58,092 bases of DNA from Deinococcus marmoris. Its GTDB lineage: Bacteria; Deinococcota; Deinococci; Deinococcales; Deinococcaceae. Positions 18,478-26,849 of this stretch are shown here, piece by piece. The translations under genes were made by a program, and so were the position numbers. Numbering within the stretch: position 1 is the stretch's first letter; each line of letters opens with the position of its first letter. Where the stretch lies: positions 1 to 58,092 of the forward strand of contig NZ_MSTI01000040.1 of the NCBI RefSeq assembly GCF_001949125.1. Reading direction: 5' to 3'. The notes below the pieces were generated by a model, which was not told where the DNA came from, ran no database searches, and was given only the letters and a program-made list of their open reading frames with translations.

Positions 18478-19299
18478 TCAGGCCCGGCCCCAGCGTTCTG
18501 GCACTGGATTTCCTGTTGAGCTCCTGGCTGACGTGAGACCTGATCCGTCCCATAGCGCTCCAACGGCATCCAGCGGCAGACCGTCTTTGATGCGCTGGGC
18601 GAGCGCCGTGGTTTCCCGCATGGGCGTGTCGCCCACCTCCGCACGCAGGTACCGCACGTACCGGCGGTAATGTTCGACGGCGGCGTAGCGGTCCTGGGCG
18701 GCCAGGCCGATCATCAGGTCCTGGTGCCAGCGTTCGCTGATCAGCGGGTCTCTGTGCAGCGCCGTCGCCAGGGCGTCCAGGGCGGCTCCCGGCTGCCCGT
18801 CCTCGCCCAGCAGGATGGACAGTTCCACGCCCGCCTGGGCGGCGTCCCCGCACAGCCGCGCTCTGAGTGGCTGCGCCCACTCGGCCTGCTCCAGCGGCAG
18901 GTGGTCTCCGCCGTAGTGCGCGAGCGCCCGCCCGTAGGCCACGATCCGCTGGTGGGGAGGACCGCGCCGGGCCAGGTGCAGGTCCCTGGTGAACTGGAAG
19001 GTATCGGCGCGTTCCAGTACGGGCAGCGCCAGCCGGTAGCGCTGCCGGTCCGTGACCACACTGCCGGGATCTCCCAGGGCCGCGCGCAGTCGGCACACCG
19101 CCACGCGCAGGCAGGCGACGGACGCGCCGCCCGGTTCCGGGTTCCACAGGGCCTGCACGATGGTCCCGTGCGGCTGGCCGTCCGGGTGACCCAGCAGGTA
19201 AAAGAGCAGGGTCCGGGCCGAGTCCGCGTGCCAGTCGGGTTCCAGGCCGCCTAGCAGCACAGTGGCCTGGCCCAGGGTGCGGATCGTGAGACCAGGCAT
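18478..19299 (-). CDS. BTAD-domain transcriptional regulator (SARP-like)
   Basis: A 273-aa protein. Residues 1-95 form an OmpR-like winged helix: MPGLTIRTLGQATVLLGGLE, then HADSARTLLFYLLGHPDG, then CLRVAVCRLRAALGD. Residues 100-245 are the helical BTAD/TPR-like domain (LISERWHQDLMIGLAAQDRY). I chose ATG 19299, 12 bases after the stop of the upstream gene. The set baeRF10-BTAD-hydrolase is tightly packed, so the regulator may control its own operon. The ligand or signal is unknown. Confidence 0.85.
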   Translation of the reverse strand: MPGLTIRTLGQATVLLGGLEPDWHADSARTLLFYLLGHPDGQPHGTIVQALWNPEPGGASVACLRVAVCRLRAALGDPGSVVTDRQRYRLALPVLERADTFQFTRDLHLARRGPPHQRIVAYGRALAHYGGDHLPLEQAEWAQPLRARLCGDAAQAGVELSILLGEDGQPGAALDALATALHRDPLISERWHQDLMIGLAAQDRYAAVEHYRRYVRYLRAEVGDTPMRETTALAQRIKDGLPLDAVGALWDGSGLTSARSSTGNPVPERWGRA

Positions 19300-19310
19300 G
19301 GTCAGGCGGC

Positions 19311-20474
19311 TCAATACCGCGCCACGCCAGCCAGTCCGCCCAGATGGGCGTCCAGTCGCTCGGCGCGGGAGCCGGTCAGGAAACGGACGTGCAGGCCGTA
19401 GCGTTCGCGCAGCAGTGGCAGCACGTCGCGCAGGGTGCATTCGGTCACTGCGCCGCCGGTCAGCGGGGAGACGCCCAGGGCCGGAGGTTCAGGGAACACC
19501 TGCCCGGACGAGTCCTGCCACACCCGCTGGGCCGCGCCGTTCCCGGACACCAGCAGTTGCGCCATCCGGCCCTCTTGCGCCGCGTCCAGCGTGGGGCCAG
19601 CGCCGTACATACCGCGCTCCAGGGCCTCGTCCAGAACGGCCGTTTCCCGCTGCTCCTCCAGGCTGAGCAGGGACGGCTGAGCTGCGGTGAGCAGGGCGGC
19701 GGCGGTGGCGTCGCCGGGAGCGGCGAACTCCCCGGAAAAAGTGCCCTGAAGGTTCGGGCCGAGCAACGCGCGCAGGGCGGCCCGGCCACGGACGGAACCG
19801 GCGATCAGCAACTGCTCGAAGACGCCCACGTCATGCAAGCGCTGCACCTGGGTCATCAGGGTGTGGTGAAAGCGTCCATCCTGCTGCGCGCCCTGGTGCT
19901 GGACTGGAGCGTTCCTTGGCGCTTCCTCGGCAGCGGACTGGAGCGACTGGGCGTCCGGAGTCGGCAGGACGTGAACGTGGAAAGTGTTGGCAGTCTCCAG
20001 GACGTTCTCCAGTCGGTAGAGTTCGGTGATCTCGCCCAGATGAATGCTGAGCAGTCGGCCCCACTCGTCGTCGATCACGGCCAGCAGGACGCGGGCACTG
20101 GATTCGAGAGCGAAATGCAGCGGTTCCAGGTCTGGTGCGCCGTACCGGCTGGTTTCGCCCAGTTCCAACTGGGTGTCCACCGTCTGCCGCTGGACGTGGC
20201 CGTGATCGTCCCACAGGAACGACAGGCGGGTGCGGGTCTGGCGCTGGGCATCGTCGAGGTCGTCCATCACGGCAGTGGCGAGCGCGGTAGGAGCGCCGAC
20301 AGCGTCCAGGAGTTGATGGGCGCGCAGGTGCAGGCTGCCGCCCTGGTTGGGGGCGCTGCCCGGATTGACGTCCAGCACGATAGACAGAACATTCTGTCCT
20401 GGCAGGGCAGGCTCCAGGAGCGCCAGGGTGGTGTTGTCCAGGTGGGAATGGTGGGTGTTGGGCGCTGTGGGCAT
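19311..20474 (-). CDS. baeRF family 10 / VLRF1-like protein
   Basis: A 387-aa protein. VLSIVLDVNPGSAPNQGG gives the N-terminal strand of the release-factor-like fold. SARVLLAVIDDEWGRLLSIH, FHHTLMTQVQRLHDVGVFEQ and LLIAGSVRGRAALRALLGP mark the middle eRF1-2-like domain. The C-terminal 110 residues (GPTLDAAQEGRMAQLLVSGN through LLRERYGLHVRFLTG) resemble the eL30-like end. The family is predicted to contact ribosomes. It is first in an operon with the BTAD regulator and the hydrolase. Assignment to family 10 rather than a neighbouring family is from general pattern. Confidence 0.78.
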   Translation of the reverse strand: MPTAPNTHHSHLDNTTLALLEPALPGQNVLSIVLDVNPGSAPNQGGSLHLRAHQLLDAVGAPTALATAVMDDLDDAQRQTRTRLSFLWDDHGHVQRQTVDTQLELGETSRYGAPDLEPLHFALESSARVLLAVIDDEWGRLLSIHLGEITELYRLENVLETANTFHVHVLPTPDAQSLQSAAEEAPRNAPVQHQGAQQDGRFHHTLMTQVQRLHDVGVFEQLLIAGSVRGRAALRALLGPNLQGTFSGEFAAPGDATAAALLTAAQPSLLSLEEQRETAVLDEALERGMYGAGPTLDAAQEGRMAQLLVSGNGAAQRVWQDSSGQVFPEPPALGVSPLTGGAVTECTLRDVLPLLRERYGLHVRFLTGSRAERLDAHLGGLAGVARY

Positions 20475-20654
20475 GAGGTCTCCGTTGGACTGTGGATGTC
20501 AGGCGAGACGGTGCAGACCCCGCACGTTCAGGGGATACGAAGTTCCTCTCCTGGAACGACAGTGGTGGGGCGGTGCCTGGATCGCGTCACGGTGCGTCCC
20601 TGTCGCGGTGGCGTTCTGTTCTCCCAGAACAGCAGGTCAGCAGGGCAGGCGCGT

Positions 20655-21179
20655 TCACCGGCCAGCATCGCCCTGCATGGCCTCGAACAGGAACCAGGAG
20701 CGCCGCTCGGTTTCGTCGATGAAGACCTCCAGCAAACTGGCGCTGGCGTAATCCCGCTGCTGGTCACAGATTTCATGGGCGTCACGCTGCCGGGCGGCCA
20801 TCGCCCCGTTCTCGGCCAGCAGCCGCACCAGCATGTCGGGCGCGGTCACGAAGTCCTCGTCGTCGTCCGTCACCCGCTGCAAGCGCAGGACATGACCCGT
20901 CGAGCGCAGGGTGGTGCCGCCCAGACGGCGCACCCGCTCGGCCAGCACGTCCACGCTGGCAAGGAGTTGCCCGGCCTGCCCGTCGAACATCAGGTGATAA
21001 TCGCGGAAGTGTGGCCCCGACAGGTGCCAGTGGTAATTCTTGGTCTTGAGGTACAGCCCCACGGCGTCGGCAGCCAGTGCGTTGAGCGCCGCCGTGATCT
21101 GGGCAACGCCTTCTGCGGTCAGATCGCTGGGCGTGGCGAGGGGACGCGGGACGGTCAGGGGAGCGGTGGTCAGTGACAT
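20655..21179 (-). CDS. dps: Dps-family DNA-protecting ferritin-like protein
   Basis: A 174-aa protein. The ferroxidase signature is present: KTKNYHWHLSGPHFRDYHLM, then FDGQAGQLLASVDVLAERVR, giving His, Asp and Glu ligands at the dimer interface. The end (ISNA-free, SASLLEVFIDETERRSWFLF) is the usual last helix. The start MSLTTAPLTVPRPLATPSDL has GGAGGATTCCC upstream. Dps oxidises Fe(II) with peroxide, stores it and shields DNA. Deinococcus often has two Dps proteins. The N-terminal extension here lacks an obvious signal peptide. Confidence 0.94.
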   Translation of the reverse strand: MSLTTAPLTVPRPLATPSDLTAEGVAQITAALNALAADAVGLYLKTKNYHWHLSGPHFRDYHLMFDGQAGQLLASVDVLAERVRRLGGTTLRSTGHVLRLQRVTDDDEDFVTAPDMLVRLLAENGAMAARQRDAHEICDQQRDYASASLLEVFIDETERRSWFLFEAMQGDAGR

Positions 21180-21319
21180 GGGAATCCTCCAGAGCTGGTT
21201 TATGCCTTCCGGCGTGAGGTCAACGATTGTGGGAGTGGAGAGGGGAACCTTCGGGGGGCGGTCTGTCGACAGGGAGCGCACGTGTGCGGATGGTTCCTCT
21301 GTCCCCTGCGCCGGGTTGG

Positions 21320-21595
21320 TCACGGCGCGTCCTGATGGTGCGTGGCCGTTCCGTCTGCGGGCTGGGTGTACGCGCAGGGCAGTTGCGAGGCCGCCAGGTC
21401 AAAAGCCGCACTGAGGCTGACCTGCTGGGTGGTGGTCACGAGCAGGTCACCGCCCCTGTACCAGGCAAAACCAGTGAGATCCACGCGCCGGGCTTCCAGA
21501 CCGTTTTGCTGGATGACGCGGGCCAGTGCCAGTTGCGCCGGGTTGAGGTCATTGATCCACGCGGGGGCCGCGTTCGTGGTGTGGGTCAGGGTCAT
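21320..21595 (-). CDS. hypothetical 91-aa protein
   Basis: It begins MTLTHTTNAAPAWINDLNPA and continues QLALARVIQQNGLEARRVDL then TGFAWYRGGDLLVTTTQQVS. It reads like a compact soluble alpha/beta protein with no known motif. It sits in a run of small same-strand genes between dps and the cytochrome c. GGAAGGACCGATC precedes the ATG. The function is unknown. Confidence 0.6.
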   Translation of the reverse strand: MTLTHTTNAAPAWINDLNPAQLALARVIQQNGLEARRVDLTGFAWYRGGDLLVTTTQQVSLSAAFDLAASQLPCAYTQPADGTATHHQDAP

Positions 21596-21743
21596 GATCG
21601 GTCCTTCCGGGCGCTATGGCCCGTGGAGTGAAGCCGTGTTGAAGAGAGGGTTTGGTCTGAGTTGGGCGGCGTTCCCGCAATAGGGCCAGCAAGATCGTTG
21701 CCGTTCCCAGGAGCCACAGCAGACCGTCTGGCAGCGGCGTCAT
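21549..21743 (-). CDS. possible small membrane protein (64 aa)
   Basis: ATG 21743 overlaps the upstream stop as ATGA. The first 25 residues (MTPLPDGLLWLLGTATILLA) form one membrane helix followed by a basic stretch. The last third overlaps the next gene's start by 47 bases in another frame and is of doubtful composition, so either the gene is real and overlapping or only the helix is meaningful. Confidence 0.35.
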   Translation of the reverse strand: MTPLPDGLLWLLGTATILLALLRERRPTQTKPSLQHGFTPRAIAPGRTDHDPDPHHERGPRVDQ

Positions 21744-21961
21744 TGATCCTTCCGGGGCGGCGGAATGCGCGTCTGGTTGGGGCGCGCGGTGTCGTCCGGG
21801 TCATTTCCGAAACCGCCCTCGTCCACCCAGCGCTCCAGGGCGATGGCCCAGGGCGGGATGACCACCGTGACTGGTGTCAGCGGCTGACGCCAGCCATCCC
21901 GGTTGAACCCGGCAGTGAGCGTTCCGTAACCGGTTATGGCCGTATTGATGGGCGTGTTCAT
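21740..21961 (-). CDS. hypothetical 73-aa protein
   Basis: MNTPINTAITGYGTLTAGFN, then RDGWRQPLTPVTVVIPPWAI and ALERWVDEGGFGNDPD. I do not recognise it. Both ends overlap neighbours by 4 bases (ATGA), which argues for a translated member of a coupled small-gene operon. Confidence 0.55.
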   Translation of the reverse strand: MNTPINTAITGYGTLTAGFNRDGWRQPLTPVTVVIPPWAIALERWVDEGGFGNDPDDTARPNQTRIPPPRKDQ

Positions 21962-22227
21962 CCGCCCTCCCGCCAGACTCTCAACTCTGCTTTGGTCAGC
22001 CAGCCTGTTCGGGCGGTGGACGGCGCTCTGGACAGATGCACCTGGCGGCCCACGACGCCGTCCACCCAGCTTCTGGGGAAGTAGCGGCGTTCACCGTCCG
22101 GGGCGTCGCGGCGGCGTAACTTGACGAAGCGCTTTTTCAGCCCCGCGACCCGTCCCAGGTACACGGTCTCCTGACCGTCTCCAGCCTGTACGAGCATGCC
22201 GTTTTTGATGTGGTCTTTCTTTGTCAT
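21958..22227 (-). CDS. DUF2171-like small protein
   Basis: An 89-aa protein. HIKNGMLVQAGDGQETVYLG followed by RVAGLKKRFVKLRRRDAPDG and RRYFPRSWVDGVVGRQVHLS matches the DUF2171/PRC-related pattern: a short barrel giving 'keep a setting, show it, hold value' signature words such as G-M-x-V and W-V-D. The start has GGAGGTCAGCC upstream. It follows the cytochrome c gene by 28 bases. PRC-like small proteins recur in this region (26442, 28794). Confidence 0.65.
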   Translation of the reverse strand: MTKKDHIKNGMLVQAGDGQETVYLGRVAGLKKRFVKLRRRDAPDGERRYFPRSWVDGVVGRQVHLSRAPSTARTGWLTKAELRVWREGG

Positions 22228-22255
22228 GGCTGACCTCCACTGCTGCGAGTGCCGT

Positions 22256-22600
22256 TCACTTGAGGGTCTTCAGGTAGGCTTGCAGGGCCTTCATTTGCGC
22301 GGGGGTGGGCGCGGTGTGGGGTGCGCCAGCAAAGCCTGTCTTGCCGAAAGTCGGCATGGGCGATTTGAACGCGTTGCCGTGGTCGTCTAGCCCCTTGAGC
22401 AGTGCGCGGCTGAAGACGGCGTATGACCATGTCGCCGAGTCACTGAGTGCCGGGCCAATGCCGCCCTTGCCCGCCGCGCCGTGACACGAGGCGCAGTTGG
22501 CCCTGTAGATGACCGGGCCACCCGGCGCGCCTGGAACAGCGAACACCGGGACGCTCAGCGTGAGCACCAGGGCGAGGCTTCTGAGAATGAAGCGTTTCAT
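22256..22600 (-). CDS. exported c-type cytochrome
   Basis: A 114-aa protein with a signal peptide (MKRFILRSLALVLTLSVPVF, cut after AVPGA) and one haem site, NCASCHGAAGKGGIGPALSD. The likely sixth ligand is Met in KSPMPTFGKTG. This is a class I, SoxX/cbb3-type single-haem cytochrome. AAGGTGGTGTGC precedes the ATG. It is first in a run of small minus-strand genes leading to dps. The electron partner is unknown. Confidence 0.9.
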   Translation of the reverse strand: MKRFILRSLALVLTLSVPVFAVPGAPGGPVIYRANCASCHGAAGKGGIGPALSDSATWSYAVFSRALLKGLDDHGNAFKSPMPTFGKTGFAGAPHTAPTPAQMKALQAYLKTLK

Positions 22601-22797
22601 GCACACCACCTTTCCAGCCCACTGGCTGGAGGAACGATTGGCACTGTGCCGGGTGCAGGTGAACCGGAGCAGTCGATAGCTGCCGACACCCGTAGTTCGG
22701 TGTCGTGCGCGCCAGATTCTTCAAGTACCTGCTGGGCTGTGTTCGCCCGTTCTGCCGTACCGTGTACCAGCGCGAGGGAACCGCCAGAGCGCATCAC
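22597..22797 (-). pseudogene. possible stress-protein C-terminal remnant
   Basis: The stretch SLALVHGTAERANTAQQVLE followed by ESGAHDTELRVS resembles the C-terminal 'aggregate Ala-Gln-x-Leu, G-A-H-D' end of small general stress proteins. Nothing upstream in frame supports a complete gene, and the tail overlaps the cytochrome start by 4 bases. It is a weak call. Confidence 0.25.
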
Positions 22798-23146
22798 GCT
22801 CGTTTAGCCGATCCACAAAGAGTCGCGTGGCCGATGGTCGACTGAAACGGTCGGGCAGCACCGCCACGTCTGTACGGTAAGCTACATCTACACGGGGGCC
22901 ATGATGTCCAACCCTGACGTTGACGGGACTCTTGTCTGCTGCCGTCCATGTCTGAAACTGGGCGCTGCGCGGCTGGCAAGGCCGTAAGCCTCTATGCACT
23001 GCCCGTTATCCAGAGCGCCTGGACCGGATATTCGTAAAGGACACTCAGTCTCACCAACCGGGGGGTTGGCGAAGTCACACCGCTCATGGAGATGCCAGAT
23101 AGTTCAGCTACAGAGTTCAGCCGCAAAAGTCAGTAAGGGGGAGGAC
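22798..23146. other. divergent intergenic region
   Basis: It separates the minus-strand cytochrome run from the plus-strand PAS regulator. I see no credible gene. It must hold the promoter of the regulator; no strong -35/-10 pair is evident. Confidence 0.35.
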
Positions 23147-24583
23147 ATGACCGATCACCAGAACAGCCAGAGTGCCGAAACTGCCGGGATGTCGATCCTG
23201 GCGCTGATCGAGGCGCTTCCTTCTGCAGCAGTCGTGACGGACGGACGGGGCAGCGTCCGACAGGTCAACGAACGCTGGCTGACCCTGACTGGGCTGAGCC
23301 GCGCTGCGTCGATTGGGCGCAACTGGCTGGACGTTCAGGCCCCGGAAAACTCCACTGCGGCGGCGCAGGTTTGGGCGCAGGCACAGCAGGACGGTCAGCC
23401 GTTTGAAGCGACTTACACCATGCAGGCCGTGCCGGGACGTGTGGCGGTGCAGTGGCGTCACGCACCCCTGCGTGAGGGCGGCTCGGTGCAGGGCACGGTG
23501 ACGGGCTGGCTCTGCACTGGCGTGCCCACCGTGACGGGCGCGCCCGCTCTCCCAATCCAGCCTGAAGCTGCCAGTCAGGAGCAAACACTTGAGCATCTGG
23601 CCCTGGAGGTCAACTGGCTGGGCGACGTGCTGACCCACCTGCCGCTGGGCGTGCTGATCGTGGACGCGCAGACCCGCCGCGTCCGGCTGGTCAATCCGCA
23701 GGCGCAGCGTCTTCTGGGCGTGCGGCTGGCCCCGGGCATGACCCTTGAGCGTCTGGCGGCACTCCGCTTCAGCCGCAGCGGCGCGGCACTCAGCGCAGAC
23801 CGCCTGCCTCTGGAGCGCGCACTGGACGGCTCAGCGGTGGGCACAGAGGAACTGGACGTGCAGCGGCCAGATGGCAGCCGCCTGCTGCTGCGCGTGAACG
23901 CCGCGCCAGTTGCAGATCAGCTCGGTCAGGCCGCCGCCGCCGTGATGACGCTGGAAGACGTCACAGCGCAGCGTGAGGGAACCGCGCAGGAGCATCTGGA
24001 TACTGATCTGCAACGCGCCCAAGAAGCCGTCCTGCTGCATGGCGGCGGGCCGGTGACGCCGGAGCGCTTCCTGACGCTGATGGGTGAATTGCACGAGCAG
24101 TTGGGTTTTCCGTCACTGGAGGGAAGATTGATCGCGCTGCTGCTGCTGCGCGCCGAGCCGCTGTCGCTGGGTGAAGCGGCCAGCGCCCTGGGGGTCAGCA
24201 AGGTGGCCGTATCCAAGGTCAGCGCCGTGATGCAGGGGCGCGGCGACCTCCAGGTGATCAGATCCTTTTCCAGCCGCGAACACCTGCTGGCGCTGACGGA
24301 CCACAATTATATCCGTGACCTGAGTGTGCGGCGGGTGGGCAGTTGGGCCATCTCGATCCTGTGCGAATCGCTGCTCAGCACCAACAATTTAGACCCGGCG
24401 ATCACCCAGCAGATCCGCACGCACCTGGAGACACACACGCGGGTGGCCGTGGCCCTGGAACGGGTACTGTCGCCTATCGAGAAACGTCAGGCCATAGCAC
24501 TGGCAGAACACCTGCGCGAGAACTGGGACGCCGTGCCTGCGCCGCAGGAGAAGTCCGACACCGATCCTGAGTTCCTGGACTGA
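23147..24583 (+). CDS. PAS-PAS sensor fused to GbsR/MarR-like winged helix
   Basis: A 478-aa cytoplasmic protein. The start MTDHQNSQSAETAGMSILAL is set by GGGGGAGGAC. PAS 1 (about 17-120) shows LPSAAVVTDGRGSVRQVNER and WLTLTGLSRAASIG. PAS 2 (about 160-275) shows LPLGVLIVDAQTRRVRLVNP and QAQRLLGV. The C-terminal part (about 310-400) is a winged helix of the GbsR/MarR kind: GRLIALLLLRAEPLSLGEAA, then ALGVSKVAVSKV. There is no kinase or cyclase domain, so this is a one-component regulator that senses through PAS. It lies upstream of the BON/PRC genes and may control them. Confidence 0.85.
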   Translation: MTDHQNSQSAETAGMSILALIEALPSAAVVTDGRGSVRQVNERWLTLTGLSRAASIGRNWLDVQAPENSTAAAQVWAQAQQDGQPFEATYTMQAVPGRVAVQWRHAPLREGGSVQGTVTGWLCTGVPTVTGAPALPIQPEAASQEQTLEHLALEVNWLGDVLTHLPLGVLIVDAQTRRVRLVNPQAQRLLGVRLAPGMTLERLAALRFSRSGAALSADRLPLERALDGSAVGTEELDVQRPDGSRLLLRVNAAPVADQLGQAAAAVMTLEDVTAQREGTAQEHLDTDLQRAQEAVLLHGGGPVTPERFLTLMGELHEQLGFPSLEGRLIALLLLRAEPLSLGEAASALGVSKVAVSKVSAVMQGRGDLQVIRSFSSREHLLALTDHNYIRDLSVRRVGSWAISILCESLLSTNNLDPAITQQIRTHLETHTRVAVALERVLSPIEKRQAIALAEHLRENWDAVPAPQEKSDTDPEFLD

Positions 24584-24982
24584 GCGGCGCGCGTCCTTTG
24601 CTGGACGTGTGCCGCGTTGACCGCCGCCGCTCGACAACGTTGCGGTTGGCGAACGTGGTCGGTCTTCACGGTGGACGCCGCCCCGCCCGGCCCCGTCCGG
24701 CCCTCTCCTGGCAGCGCGGCCTGATGTGTGGAGCGCAACATGATGTTGTGTTCATCCCTCCCTGTGGGCAGACATGACGGGGCTGGGAAGCCGGGATCGC
24801 CGGAGCGGTTGACACCAACCCTGGCGTTGACGACGAGCGCGCTGGAGTTTTTCAGGTTTACCGTACTGAGAAGCCAGGCCCGCTGCGGGGGCTTCTCAGT
24901 CCCCTTGACCCATCTTCTGGTCAACGGTTCTCCCGCGTCAATTGCGGCGCATTCGAGCATGCCTGGAATCAAGGAGTGTCAT
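24584..24982. promoter_or_regulatory. leader of the BON operon, with hairpin
   Basis: No gene is seen in 399 bases. ACTGAGAAGCC (24865-24875) pairs perfectly with GGCTTCTCAGT (24890-24900) around 14 bases. A smaller repeat TTGACC/GGTCAA follows at 24904-24923. The first could end the regulator transcript or act as a regulatory hairpin for the BON genes. Confidence 0.45.
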
Positions 24983-25654
24983 ATGACGCGTGACCAACAG
25001 CTTCAAGAACTTGTGATGGCTGAACTCGGATTCACACCGGACCTGAACCTCGCGCAGATTGGCGTCACGGCCACCAGCGACGTGGTCACGTTGACGGGGA
25101 CGGTGAACACCTTCGCGCAGAAACTGGAAGCGCTCGAGGCTACCCAGCGCGTTGATGGTGTGGGCGGCGTCGTCAACAGACTCTACGTGCGTCCTGTGGC
25201 GCTGCATCAGCGAACCGACGCCGAGATCACGCAGGCCGCGCTCGACCGCCTGATCTGGAGCTGGATCAAAGCGCTGAAAACGGTCACGGTCAAGGTGGAG
25301 CAGGGCTGGATGACCCTGGACGGTGACCTGACCTGGGACTACCAGCGGCGGGCGGCACACGACGCCGTGGCCTGCCTGATCGGGGTTCGGGGCGTGACCA
25401 ACCGGATCACGGTCACGCCAGCGACCACACCGGACCAGGTGGAATCAAGTCTCAAAAACGCATTCATCCGCCGCAGCGAGCAGGACGCCCGGCAGGTCAT
25501 GGTGGCGGTCTCCGGCGGTCAGGTGACCCTGAGCGGCCAGACCTCTTCCTGGGCGCAGCGGGAACACGCGGCCCACGCGGCCTGGAGCGCTATGGGCGTG
25601 ACTGAGGTCAACAACCACATCAAAGTGACCGTGCCGGCATGGTCCACCCTGTGA
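24983..25654 (+). CDS. triple BON-domain protein
   Basis: A 223-aa protein starting MTRDQQLQELVMAELGFTPD after AAGGAGTGTCAT. Three BON repeats of about 70 residues follow: IGVTATSDVVTLTGTVNTFA; VKVEQGWMTLDGDLTWDYQR; and VMVAVSGGQVTLSGQTSSWA. BON domains bind phospholipid or peptidoglycan-like surfaces and occur in envelope stress proteins (OsmY type). No signal peptide is seen, so it may stay in the cytoplasm like other triple-BON proteins. The paralogue starts 32 bases downstream. Confidence 0.9.
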   Translation: MTRDQQLQELVMAELGFTPDLNLAQIGVTATSDVVTLTGTVNTFAQKLEALEATQRVDGVGGVVNRLYVRPVALHQRTDAEITQAALDRLIWSWIKALKTVTVKVEQGWMTLDGDLTWDYQRRAAHDAVACLIGVRGVTNRITVTPATTPDQVESSLKNAFIRRSEQDARQVMVAVSGGQVTLSGQTSSWAQREHAAHAAWSAMGVTEVNNHIKVTVPAWSTL

Positions 25655-25686
25655 TCTCACTCTTCACCGCCGCAAGGAGCTGGACT

Positions 25687-26346
25687 ATGAACACGATTGG
25701 TGATCAACAACTGCACCAGAGCGTGCTGGACGAACTGCTGTTCGAGCCGAGCCTCGACGCGGGGCAGATCGCGGTGAGCGTGAAGGGCGGCGTCGTGACC
25801 CTGGCGGGAAGCGTGGCAAATTATCCGGAGAAATGGGCGGCTGAGACTGCCGTCAAGCGGGTGCGGGGCGTGCAGGGGGTGGCCGAGGAATTGACCGTCG
25901 ACTTCAGGAACGGCAGCCTGCACAGTGACGCGGACATCGCCGGGGCGGCCCGCCGGGCCCTGGAATGGAGCGCGGCCCTCGCGGACCAGGACATCCAGCT
26001 CCGGGTGGAGCGCGGCTGGGTCACCCTGGAAGGCATGGTCGAGTGGCAGATTCAGCGCCAGCAGGCCCATGATCTCGTGGCGAACCTGCTGGGGGTGGGG
26101 GGCGTCGAAAACCTGCTCACCCTCAAGCCTCAGGTTACCTCCACGGACATCCACAACAAGATTGAGGAGGCGTTCAAGCGCAGCAGCGAACTGGACGCGG
26201 GCCGCGTGCAGGTCGAGGTCGCCGGTGGCAGCGTCACGTTACGCGGCGAGCTGCCCGACTGGACAGAGATCGGCGCGGCAGGCCGGGCGGCGTGGAACGC
26301 TGCGGGCGTCACCGCCGTCGACAACCAGATCCGTATCGGCGTGTAG
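25687..26346 (+). CDS. triple BON-domain protein, paralogue
   Basis: A 219-aa protein starting MNTIGDQQLHQSVLDELLFE. CAAGGAGCTGGACT provides the ribosome site. Repeats: IAVSVKGGVVTLAGSVANYP; IQLRVERGWVTLEGMVEWQI; and VQVEVAGGSVTLRGELPDWT. The order and spacing equal those of the preceding gene, so this is an old tandem duplication. No signal peptide is seen. It probably works together with its partner in osmotic or envelope stress. Confidence 0.9.
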   Translation: MNTIGDQQLHQSVLDELLFEPSLDAGQIAVSVKGGVVTLAGSVANYPEKWAAETAVKRVRGVQGVAEELTVDFRNGSLHSDADIAGAARRALEWSAALADQDIQLRVERGWVTLEGMVEWQIQRQQAHDLVANLLGVGGVENLLTLKPQVTSTDIHNKIEEAFKRSSELDAGRVQVEVAGGSVTLRGELPDWTEIGAAGRAAWNAAGVTAVDNQIRIGV

Positions 26347-26441
26347 GTCGCCGCGCAGCGCCTTCCCGCGCCGCCGCCACCCGCCTTCTTCTGCCAGCGT
26401 CCGGACAAATGACTGCTGACAGCCTTATCCAAGGAGTTTTT

Positions 26442-26849
26442 ATGACGCAGCATGACGATAACAGCCCGGACCTGCTTGAAAAACTTGGCGACAGCAACAT
26501 GATGCTCAGTGACCCCAGCGACGACGTCCGTGGCCGCAAGGTGGTGGACACACACGGTGAGATGCTCGGCCATGTCAGCGCCCTGTTCATCGACAAGCAA
26601 GGCCGCAAGGTGCGCTTCTTGCAGGTGGGTGCTGGAGGCTTCCTGGGTCTGGGTGAAAGGGAATTTCTTGTCCCTATCGAAGACGTGAGCAGCACGACGC
26701 GCGCCGAGGTCCACATCAACCACAGCCGTGATCATGTGATCGCCGCGCCGCCTTTCGATCCTGAACTGACCACGAAGTACGACCGGGAATTCTTTGACCC
26801 GTATTACGGGTATTACGGTCTGGCTCCGTACTGGGCGGGCAGATACTGA
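26442..26849 (+). CDS. PRC-barrel domain protein
   Basis: A 135-aa protein starting MTQHDDNSPDLLEKLGDSNM after AAGGAGTTTTT. The barrel (about 25-85) has DVRGRKVVDTHGEMLGHVSA, then LFIDKQGRKVRFLQVG and EFLVPIEDVSST. The acidic and Tyr-rich tail (FFDPYYGYYGLAPYWAGRY) is typical of stress-type PRC proteins. It is 95 bases after the second BON gene on the same strand. A truncated paralogue lies at 28794. Confidence 0.88.
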   Translation: MTQHDDNSPDLLEKLGDSNMMLSDPSDDVRGRKVVDTHGEMLGHVSALFIDKQGRKVRFLQVGAGGFLGLGEREFLVPIEDVSSTTRAEVHINHSRDHVIAAPPFDPELTTKYDREFFDPYYGYYGLAPYWAGRY

